From Fontisphaera persica (GTDB taxonomy: Bacteria > Verrucomicrobiota > Verrucomicrobiia > Limisphaerales > Fontisphaeraceae), in contig NZ_CP116615.1 of assembly GCF_024832785.1 (NCBI RefSeq), positions 1,240,001 through 1,304,000 of the forward strand: a stretch of DNA of 64,000 nt, in the 5' to 3' direction. A program made the translations under genes and the position numbers. Below the pieces are notes generated by a model, which saw only the letters and a list, made by a program, of their open reading frames with translations, was not told the origin of the DNA and did not search any database. Shown piece after piece: positions 9,794 to 20,400 of this stretch; positions within the stretch are counted from its first letter, which is position 1; each line of letters starts with the position of its first letter.

Positions 9794-11020
9794 TCAATTG
9801 GGAGACTGCCGGTCGCGCTGATGGAACAACGCCTCCCAGCGCGGCAAATGTTCCTCAACGCCGCATTCGCGCAAATATGCTGTGTCCATGGGCACGCTCA
9901 GACGCGGCGTTTCATGCGCGCGCGAAGCCCCCACAATGGCTTGGGCCACATGGAGGCCCGTAAGCGCATTCAATCCACGATTGGCCGAACTGGAGGGACG
10001 GTATTGGAAGCCAATGGCTTCGGTAATTTGCACCGGCAATCCCCATAATCCCATTAAATAGGCGCCCACTTCTGCATGGGTGATTCCCAGGGCTTTTTGT
10101 TCGATTTCGGGCAGGGGTTGTTGGGATTTGCCAGCTTCGGCAAGCAATTCTGAATAGGTGTCGCGCAAGGAAGTGGCCAGAACAAGGCAGCCCACCCCGC
10201 GGAGCAGCCCGGCAGTGAAGGCCGCTTCCTGTTCGGGGGTATCTGCGGAGTCCACGGCCAGGAGATTCCGGGCCAGTGTGCCCACCACCAGGCTTTCGTA
10301 ATAAAGTTTGTGGGCATCCAAGCCAGGATAGTCTTTGATGTCAAAACAGGAGAATACTTTCATGGACAGGGCCAGGGCGCGCACCGTGCCCACGCCCAGG
10401 AGCTGTACAGCCTCGGTCACGTCGCGCACGGGCTGGGAGAAACCGAAAAACGCTGAATTGACCAGTTGCAGGAGGCGCGCGGTCATGCCGGCATCCCGGC
10501 AAACAAAAGACGCAATTTGCTCGGGAGTGGAATAGGGCGTTTGCAGTTCATCCAAGACACGGAAAAGCAACTCCGGCAAGGAGGGCAGGGAGCGGATTTT
10601 ACCGGCGATTTCCTTAATCCAGGGCTCATGAATGTGCTCCTGCAAATCAAAGATGCGAGCCAGCGTATTTTGTAGGGTCTTGACATTGCAGGGTTTGCTT
10701 AACCATTGGTGCACGGACCCAATGCTCTGCAGCACCCGCTCCTGCTCGGTGTAGCCCGTCAGCACCACCCGGGCCGTGGCAGGGTGATGCTCTTGTAATT
10801 CCGCCAATAACTGGGAACCGCTCATTTCCGGCATGCGCATGTCCGTAACAACGATATCAAAAGCGCGTTCGCGCATCATTTCCAAGGCCTTGGGCCCACT
10901 TTCCGCAATCTCCACCTCCCAATCCGGAGCGGCGCGCCGCAGGGCGGTCTGGTAAACATTTAGCACCATGCGCTCATCATCCACCAGGAGCACACGTTTT
11001 TTATGATTTGGCTGAGCCAT
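9794..11020 (-). CDS. Response regulator with HDOD output domain
   Basis: A 408-residue receiver-HDOD protein. The receiver covers about 8-125, with the acidic pair in LLVDDE, phosphoacceptor Asp60 in VVTDMRMPEMSG and Lys109 in LSKP. An HDOD domain follows (about 145-340), with the family-typical stretch LPSLPELLFRVL and NSAFFGFSQPV. HDOD domains are related to HD phosphohydrolases but usually lack catalytic activity and serve as signalling platforms, often in motility or stress circuits. The frame is open to 11110, but the ATG at 11020 starts directly before the receiver (MAQPNHKK). It lies 377 bp upstream of the kinase unit on the same strand and is a plausible partner for one of those kinases. 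Confidence 0.9.
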   Translation of the reverse strand: MAQPNHKKRVLLVDDERMVLNVYQTALRRAAPDWEVEIAESGPKALEMMRERAFDIVVTDMRMPEMSGSQLLAELQEHHPATARVVLTGYTEQERVLQSIGSVHQWLSKPCNVKTLQNTLARIFDLQEHIHEPWIKEIAGKIRSLPSLPELLFRVLDELQTPYSTPEQIASFVCRDAGMTARLLQLVNSAFFGFSQPVRDVTEAVQLLGVGTVRALALSMKVFSCFDIKDYPGLDAHKLYYESLVVGTLARNLLAVDSADTPEQEAAFTAGLLRGVGCLVLATSLRDTYSELLAEAGKSQQPLPEIEQKALGITHAEVGAYLMGLWGLPVQITEAIGFQYRPSSSANRGLNALTGLHVAQAIVGASRAHETPRLSVPMDTAYLRECGVEEHLPRWEALFHQRDRQSPN

Positions 11021-11365
11021 AAAATGTCCACTTAGGGCAAGAAATAAATCCCGCCATGAAATGGCATCGGCACTTTGCGTAAATACTTGAATTACCAAGA
11101 TATATAACATTTTAATACAACTGGGCGCCTTTTATTTCCTCGGCTTATGTGCAGGATGACGGGCCAGTGACGTTTCCGAACAGGATTTTCCCTACCTGTG
11201 AACCCCAGCACGCGCACAGCATTGCCAAACTGAAAGGGGTCTGGATGGTTTGCCTAGGCCCCTAAAATCGCCAGCGGTGGGAGGGGGAAATTAAAACAAA
11301 AGACATGAAAACGGCACAAAGGCAGGCATTTGGCAACTAAACTGCTGAATAAAGACTTTAATCAA

Positions 11366-11414
11366 GACGTCCTTACAAAGTCAGTGACATGAACTTGTTA
11401 AAGTTGTAAGCGTC
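11366..11414. repeat. Imperfect inverted repeat upstream of the giant gene
   Basis: GACG-TC-CTTACAA (11366-11378) is mirrored by TTGTAAG-CGTC (11404-11414). The eleven paired bases are interrupted only by a two-base bulge and flank a 25-base centre. It overlaps the candidate promoter, so it could be an operator. Confidence 0.4.
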
Positions 11415-11423
11415 TCTTAAAGA
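11395..11423 (+). promoter_or_regulatory. Candidate promoter of the giant gene
   Basis: TTGTTA (11395-11400) and TAAAGA (11418-11423) are separated by 17 bp, and the start codon follows 17 bp after the -10 box. The -10 match is weak, so this is a suggestion only. Confidence 0.3.
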
Positions 11424-11439
11424 ACAACATAAGTATATT

Positions 11440-14400
11440 ATGAAAGGTTTTTGGAGCCGTTGGGCAGGCTGGGGATGCCTGCTTGGGCTAGTTCTTTTTG
11501 CGTCAAATTTGCGCGCAGCAGGAGGACTTTACTTTAACGGCATTGATACCTATGTGGATTTCGGTGCCGCTTTGCCCAGTTTGGGTTTGTCCAATTTCAC
11601 TTTGGAGGTTTGGTTTCGGTGGGATGGAGGGGGGCAGGCAGCGAGCAGCGGCTCAGGAGGCGTATCGGCCATTCCCTTGATTGCCAAAGGCCGGGGGGAA
11701 GCCGATGGAGATAACCGAGATTGTAATTATTTCTTTGGAATACAACCGGACCAACGGGTGCTTGCTGCGGACTTTGAGAATTATTCCAACGGCGGCAACA
11801 ACCCGATTTTAGGGGTGACCACGATTACCACTGGTGTTTGGCATCATGCCGCAGTGACTTATGATGGCACACAATGGGCCTTGTATTTGAATGGACGACT
11901 GGAGCGCACGCTGGCAGCAGGGCAAGTGCCTCGTTATGACAGCATTCAATGGGCGTCTCTGGGGTCAGCATTGACCTCAGCGGGGGTGCCTTCGGGCTAT
12001 TTTCAAGGAGTGTTGGACGAGGCCCGCATTTGGAATTACGCACGCCCCGCCGCCACGATATCCAATGAGATGACCCTGACTATTTCCACGGCCCCGGGGT
12101 TGGCAGGCCGTTGGGCATTGGACGATGGTGCAGGAAACGTGGCGCAAGACTCATCGGGAAATAGCCTTATCGGTCAGATTCGGGGGGCAGTTGTCTGGAG
12201 CGATGGCTATCCCTTTGTGGAGCCGGCTACGGCCTGGGTGGCTTACAATGACCACTACCCCGGGCCTACCACGCATTCCAATGCCACGGCTTGGAATGTG
12301 TTTGATACTTTTAATGGCGCCCCGGGTAATCGAGGCAATTTGAAGAACATCGAGACGGGAGCCAACACCCCGGTGGTGCTTACCATAACCAATTTGAATG
12401 TCAGTCCCGGCACCGCGGCGGGCGCTCCGCTGCCAGGGACGCCTGCGTATGAAGTTTTCAACGGCTTTGTGGATTTCGGCAGCGCCGATAATTATCACTC
12501 CATATTGCTTGCTCCCAACGCAGTGGTGGCGCATGTGTTCACGGGTTTGAATCCGCAGCGACGTTATAATTTTCATGGCACGGCCGTTCGCGGCAATTCG
12601 TCCTATACCACCCGTTATTCTTTGTTTGAACTGAGCGGCGCCAACTCATTTACTCCGGCTCACACCTCGAATGCCCTGACATCAGCCCACTTGCCCGGGC
12701 AATTAGGGGCCAATCAAGTGGCCATCAACACGGGCTTTAACACCTCGGGAGATATGTGTGTGTGGTTAAACATTGATCCGGGGCCGGATGGCAGCATTAC
12801 CATTTTTTCGCGAAAATACACGGGCGCCCTGCCTGGCGGACAGCAGGCGGACACCGTCAACAGTTCTTACGCGTTGACGGCAATAAGGCTTGAGGAGGTG
12901 GGCGCGGGATTGACGGTGGCCATCACCAACCCTGTGGACGGGGCCGAGTTTGAGGCGCCGTTGCATCTGCGGATTGATGCTTCGGTGAGTGGCAGAGCCA
13001 CCAATGTGGTGTTTTTTGTCAATAATTGGCGTTTGGGAGAGGATGCCGCCGCCCCTTATTCACTGACATGGAGCAATGCCATCACCGGCACCAACGCATT
13101 GTGGGTGGTGGCGTCAGATACGCGGGGGAATGCCTATACCTCGTCCGTGGTAAGCGTTGTAGTGCGTCCGCAGCCCACCAATGCCGTGCCACCAGCGATT
13201 GCCCAAATCATGCCTCCTCCCGGGGCATCGTTGGGGAGCCTGTCCAATGTAACCGTGACCTTCACCGAGCCGGTGATTAGGGTGGATGCGGGGGATTTGC
13301 TGGCCAACCAGACGCCTGCCTTGAGTGTCGTAGGGGGGCCGACTCAATACACCTTTACCTTTGCCCCCATGCCCCCGGGAACGGTGAATCTGGAATGGGC
13401 GGTGAATCATGAAATTCGCGATGTCGGCACACCCACTTACGCTTTTAATGGACAACCCACCTGGTCATACACCCTGATGGATGTCACGCCGCCGGTCATT
13501 GTGAGCCGCACACCAGTTCCCGGCGCTTGGGCCACCAATCTCATTTCCGCTACGGTGTTGTTCAGTGAAGTAGTGAACGGGGTGGATGTTTCAGATTTGC
13601 TGGTGAATGGACAGCCAGCCTTCCGTTTGACCGGCGGGGGCACTACTTACACCTTTTGGTTTGAGATGCCGCCCGTTTTGACCTTGGCTCAATTGACCTG
13701 GGCTGAAGGCCATGGCATTACCGACTTGGGAGGGAATCCATTGGCTGCCAGTTCCGTGACCGAACCATGGGGCATCGTGCACGGCTTGCCGTTGGAAGAG
13801 TTGGTGGCCTCGAATGCGGTTTATCGGTTTTTCCGCGGGTACACCGAGGCGTCCACGCCCATTCAGGCATGGCGCTCTTTGAATTTCGATGACAGTTCAT
13901 GGGAGAGCGGGCCGGCGCCGTTTTATTATGAAAACCAACCCGGTTCTGCCACTGCCTATACCGGGAACACCGCCCTATTGGACATGTATGGGGCGTACAC
14001 CTGTGTCTTTCTCCGGCGCGTTTTCCAGGTGCCCAATCCTTCCGTCGTGGCCATGGCTTTTGCGCGAGGACGGGCTGACGATGGTTATGTGCTTTATTTG
14101 AACGGCGTGGACATTGGCCGGCATAACATGCCGGCGGGAGACCTAAGCATTACCACTCGTCCCTCAGGTGGGGCGGTGGCGGAACCGCCCACGAATAATT
14201 ATTTTGTCATTTCCAGCAATTTGATACTGGCTGGCTCCAATGTCCTTGCGGTGCAGGCGTTTAACGACCAGGTGACCAGCAGTGATTTTCTCATTGATTT
14301 GGAATTGGTGGGCTATATTAACAATCCAGCCACGCAACCGCCCCGGATAATCTCGCTGACCCCGCCTCCTGGAGAAGTGTTTGAGTTGACCAATCTTTGG

Positions 14401-17400
14401 GTGCGTTTTTCGCGACCGGTCACCGGCCTTATTGCCGGTGATTTGCTCATCAATGGCGTGCCTGCCTCCGGGGTGCGAGGGAGCAATGACATATATGAGT
14501 TTAGTTTTGCCCGGCCCGCTTTTGGACCAGTGGTGGTGACGTGGCGGACGACGCACCAAATTCGGGATTTTGCCACGCCGCCCAATCCTATGATTCCGGC
14601 GGTGGCCTACAATTATTCCCTGGTTAACCCCAATGCGCCAATCATCGTGAATCAAACCCCCCCCGCCGGGGCGACTGTGGACAACGAATTAACACGGGTG
14701 GAGGTGTTATTTAGCCGTCCGGTGACGGGGGTGGATGCCGCAGATTTGCTGGTCAATGGAGTGCCTGCCAGCGGTGTCACCGGAAGTGGGGACCGGTATG
14801 TATTCACTTTCGCTTCGCCGGCCTATGGCACGGTTGGCATAGGATGGGCAACGAATCATGGCATACGTTCAGCGGACAATCCCGCCGATACCTTTGATGG
14901 ATTGCGTGCCGGCAATCGCTGGCAATATACCCTCGTAGATCGCTTGCCGCCGGTGATTGTGTCGCTGACACCTCCCGCAGGGGCTACGGTCAGCAATCTA
15001 ACCCAGGTGACCATTCAGTTCAGCGAGCCGGTGCAAGGGGTGGATGCCGGTGATTTATTGGTCAATGGTGTGGGGGCGGCTTCCGTGACGGGCACGGGCG
15101 CCGTTTTTACGTTCACCTTTGCCCCGCAGAACGGCACCTTGTTGCAATTTACCTGGCTTGCCACGCATGGCATTCGGGACCTGGCCGTTCCACCGAATGC
15201 CTTTAACGCCAATGCTCCGGGTGCCACCTGGAATTATTATTCGGTGGATCAAACGCCGCCAGTGGTGGCGCATGTCAGTCCCTTTAGTGGTGCCACCCTT
15301 TGCGATTTGAGTACGGTGGAGGTCACTTTCAGCGAGCCGGTCCAGGGAGTGACTCCAGATGATTTGCGGTTGAATGGCGTGCCGGCGGTGACGGTTCGCG
15401 GTGCTGGTACCGGGCCTTATCGTTTTTCATTTAACCCACCACCAGCGGGGCCAGTGGCGGTGACCTGGAGTTCCAATCATGGCATAGCTGACATGGCCAA
15501 TCCGTCCAATCGCTTTGGCGGCCAGGGATGGAACTATCAATATCAGCCACAGGTTTCTTTTGAGGGCCAGGTGGTCATCAATGAAATCATGTACCATCCC
15601 GGCTCGGAAAATTCGGCGGAAGAATTCATTGAAATCTATAATGCCACCAGCCAGGCCATTTCATTGGCGGGGTGGCGTTTTACGCGGGGGGTGGATTTTG
15701 TATTTACCAACGAAGTCTTGCCAGCCAGGGGTTATTTGGTGGTGGCGGCTGATCTCAATGCTTTCCGTGCCAAGTACCCCGGAATCACCAATGTGGCGGG
15801 CGATTGGACGGGCCGTCTAAGCAATAACGGCGAGGAAATCTTGTTACGCGATGCCTGTGGCAATGTGGTGGACAGTGTTATTTACAGTCCCGACGGCGAG
15901 TGGGGGATTCGCCAGCGGGGGCCTAATGATCAAGGCTATTATGGATGGGAATGGTTTGCAGCCCATGATGGCTGGAAGGTCAACACGTACACCGGCCAGA
16001 CGGAGGGGAATCGCTCATTAGAATTAGTGAATCCGGCCCTGCCTCGCCAGTTTGGCCAGAACTGGCAGGCCAGCCAACTACAGGGTGGCACGCCAGGGGC
16101 GCCCAATTCCGTGGCACGCACCAACACTGCTCCGGTCATCACCGGAGTTCGACACGACCCGGCTGTGCCCAAACCAGCCGATTCGGTCGTAGTGCTGGCC
16201 AGGGTTGCCGATGAACAACCGCAAACCATGCAGGTGATAGTTTATTATCGCGACCATACCACAACCAGTCCCGGGGCCTGGAATGCAGCGCTAATGTATG
16301 ACGATGGTTTGCACCGGGATGGCGCTGCCGGAGATGGCCTCTTCGCCACCGATTTACCGCCGCAACCCAATGGCACGATCATTGAGTATTATGTGCAGGC
16401 GTTGGACGACCTATATCAAATCCGCACCTGGCCGGCGCCTGCGCGGCAGTTGAGCGGAAGCACTCCAGAATTCGCTCAAACCGCCAATGCCCTTTATCAG
16501 GTGGATGATAATCTGGCCCCGGCAGGCACGGCGCAAGCGGAGCAACCTTTCCTCCGCCTAATCATGACTGGAAGCGAGCGTCAGGAATTCGCCAATCTCA
16601 GCGCCAACGCCTATAACAGCGACGCAGAAATGAACGCCACCTTCATCACGTGGGATGCGGGTGGCTGGGAGGTGCGGCATAATGTGGGTGTGCGCATCCG
16701 GGGGGCGGGGTCAAGAAGCCGACCGGTTAAAAATTGGCGGGTCAATCTTCCGGCGGACCGGCGATGGAAAGGCCTGACCGAAATTAACCTGAATGCGCAG
16801 CACATTGACCTGCAATTGATTGGCTCAGTGTTGTCATCGCTGGTGGAACTGCCCGCAGCGCAAGGGTATCCCGTGCAGGTGCGTTTGAATGGCGTCAATC
16901 TCGCCCGCAGTGCGCCACCAGATACCTCCCGCAGCGATGGTTATGGCACGTATCTTTTGCTGACGCCCTTGAATGGTGAATGGGCTGAAAACCTGCTGCC
17001 GCATAACAGCGGAGGCAACGTTTATCGCGGCTCGCGGTATCCGTGGACGGCCAACCTGGATTATCGGGGCACCAATTACCAGACCTACATCAATCTGGGT
17101 TATTCCAAGGCTTCCAATACCAGTGAGAATGACTGGACAGATTTGTTTGCATTGACGGCGGCATTGAATAACGCGACGCCGGACGATGCCCTCTACGCGG
17201 TCGGCGTGCGCAGCAACGCCAACGTGCAGATATTCATGCGCTACTTCGCGCTATGCAATTTTGTCAACTACAATGAGAGTTCGATGTGCAATGGCGTGGG
17301 GGATGACTACGCCATGTATCGCGGGGTGGCCGATCCTCGCTTTATTTTGCTGCCCCATGACTACGACACGATTCTGGGACTGGGCGACAACGACCGCATG

Positions 17401-20400
17401 CCGGACCCGACGGTCAGCATCTGGCGGATGGTGGATTCTCCGCGCAGCACGGATCCCAGCATGCGGGCCAATTATCTGCAGCGGTTCATGCGGCATCCGG
17501 AATTCGCTGCAATCTATTTGCGCGAACAACAAAGTTTGGTTGACGGAGTGATGCGCCCGGAAATCTTTAACACCCTGGTGCGCCAATGGCTGGGTGGGTG
17601 GGCTGACCCGGGGCGCATCGCTCAAATGACCAACTTTGTGGCCCAACGCCGGGCCTATGTGCAAAGTCAAATTCCCACGAATAACACGCTGAATATCAGC
17701 CTGAGCACAAGTCAGGGGTATTACTACACTTCTTCAGCCAACGTCACCTTGAACGGTTTGGCCAACTCGCTGCGGGTGACTTCCGTGCGAATCAACGGCA
17801 ACCCTGCCAGCTATACGGTATGGAATGGGCAGTGGAGCGGGACTACGACTTTGTCACCCGGGCTTAATCAGGTGACAGTACAATGGCTGGATGCCAACCA
17901 GGGAGAAGTACTGCGCACCAACGTCATGGTTTGGTATGATAACGGCACTACGCGCAATGTATCCGGCACGCTTGCCGCGAACACCTTGTGGAGTGCGGCG
18001 CAGGGACCCTATCGGGTGACGTCGGATGTCACGGTGCCGGAGGGGCTGACCTTGACGATTCAGCCGGGTACGACGGTCTATTTTGACAGCGGCGCACGCC
18101 TGATTGTTAACGGCCGGATTCTGGCTGAAGGCACCGATTACCAGCGCATCATCTTCACCCGCCAGCCCGGCTCCTCTGCTACTTGGGGCGGCATTCGCAT
18201 CAATGGCAATGCCGCCTCGCCCGAATGTCGCCTTGCTTATGCCCACTTTGAGCATTACGGAACAGCGGCGATCACGGCCAACGGGGCGACCGTCTTGCTG
18301 GATCACCTTACTTTTGGCACGACCAACCAGCGTTATTTGAACCTGGATAACGGCTGTTCATTCGTTGTGAGTTATTGTGTATTTCCGGCGCCTTCGGCCG
18401 CCATTGAACCGGTGCACGGCACGGGCGGCATCAAACCCGGTGGCCGCGGATTGTTCTACCGCAATTATTTCGGGGCCGTGAATGGCTATAATGACACCGT
18501 GGATTTCACCGGCGGCAATCGGCCTGGCCCGATTTTGGAGTTCATCGAAAATGTGTTCATGGGCAGTGGGGATGATTTGTTGGATTTGGACGGCACCGAT
18601 GCGCATGTGGAGGGCAATATCTTTTTGCACACGCATCGCAATGGTTCGCCCGACACTGCCAGCGCGATTAGCGGTGGGCGTGATGGCGCGAACACCTCCG
18701 AGATTACCATCGTGCGCAACATCTTCTACGACTGTGACCACGTGGCTCTGGCCAAGGAAGGAAACTACTACTGGTTGCAAAACAACACCGTGGTGCGGCT
18801 CACCCGCCAGGGCGGGGTAGATACCGCGTCGGCGGTCATTTGCATGGCAGACGAAGGTACAGCCGAAGGCGCAGGCGCATACCTGGAAGGGAACATCATT
18901 CAGGAGGTGGAGGCCCTGGTACGCAACCAAACCTCTTCAGTAGTTGTCTATACCAACAACCTTCTGCCCCTGCCATGGTCAGGTCCGGGGGGCAGCAATC
19001 TGGTGGCGGCGCCCAGCTTCAAGCGCATTCCCAATCTCTCGGAAACCTACTTTGCCTCATGGGAGCAGGCTCAGATGATGTGGGATTGGTTCAGCCTCGC
19101 GGCCGATTCACCAGCACGCGGACGTGGCGTGTTTGGCATGGATTTAGGGGCACGCATACCGGCAGGGCCGGTATTGCAGCCACTACCAGCCGAGGTCGGG
19201 CAGCGCGATTTGAATATTGGAGTGGCCGGGGCGGGATTGTCAGGTTACCGCTACCGTTTGGATGGGGATAATTTTACCGCCAACATTTTCCCCATGGACC
19301 AACCTATTGCGTTACGCAATCTGCTGGACGGCCTGCACACTTTGGAGGTCATGGCGCAAGACAGCGCCGGGATTTGGCGGACGCAGCAAATAGCGTCGCT
19401 CAATTTTACTGTGAACCTGGCAGCCGTGCCGGTGGTTCTCAGTGAGATTTTGTCCGCCAATCGGCAAGCCTTTGTTTGGCATGGCAGCACTCCTGACGTC
19501 ATTGAGCTTTATAATCCATCGCCGGCGCCGGTAAATCTGGGCGGTTGCCGGTTGACCGATGATCCAGCAAATCCTGATAAATACACCTTCCCGGCAGGGA
19601 CGACGATACCGGCGGGAGGTTACCTGCTGGTTTTTGCGGATGATCGTTTCAACGTGCCCGGGTTACACACGGGTTTTGCGCTCGATCAGAACGGCGAGGG
19701 GGTTTATTTGTTCGACGCCCATTCCCGCGGGGGACGCCTGCTGGACGCCGTTGAATTTGGTTTCCAAATTCCTGATTTGAGCATAGCCCGGCTCCCGGAT
19801 GGCCAGTGGAATCTGGCCCAACCTACCTTGGGGTTGGCCAACCGTGGCGTTATATTGGGAGATGCGATGGCTTTGCGGGTCAATGAATGGATGGCCCGGC
19901 CGTTGCAAGGGCCCGACTTTATCGAAATTTACAATCCCACCCCCTTGCCTGTAGCGTTGGGTGGGCTGTATTTGACAGATAATTTGGTGGGTTGGCCGGA
20001 CCGCCACCGGATTCGGCCGCTAAGCTTTATTGCCCCTTATGGATTCGCGGTGTACGAAGCGGACAGTCAGGTGGCAGCCGGGCCGTGGCACTTGAATTTC
20101 TCGCTCAGCGGCGAGCAGGGGATGGTCGCCCTGGTCAACCAACAGTTACAGGTGATAGATGCGGTGGCTTATGGGCCGCAACTTGTCGGTCAATCTCAAG
20201 GGCGTTCTCCCAATGGAGCAGCCAACATTATACGTCTGTCCACGGCCACGCCCGGTTCTGGCAATCCATTGGATATTGCGCCGCAAATTCAAACGCTGAC
20301 CCTGGTGAACTTTACCAACTTTTGGCGCTATGAGGAATCAGGCACGGACTTGGGCACGGCGTGGCGCGAAGTGGGTTACGATGATTCCTCCTGGCCCACT

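Larger units (their letters stand above)
11021..11439. other. Divergent intergenic region
   Basis: About 419 bp between the minus-strand HDOD regulator and the plus-strand giant gene. It holds the promoters of both. A candidate plus-strand promoter and an imperfect inverted repeat lie in its last 75 bp. The rest shows no recognisable gene. Confidence 0.6.
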
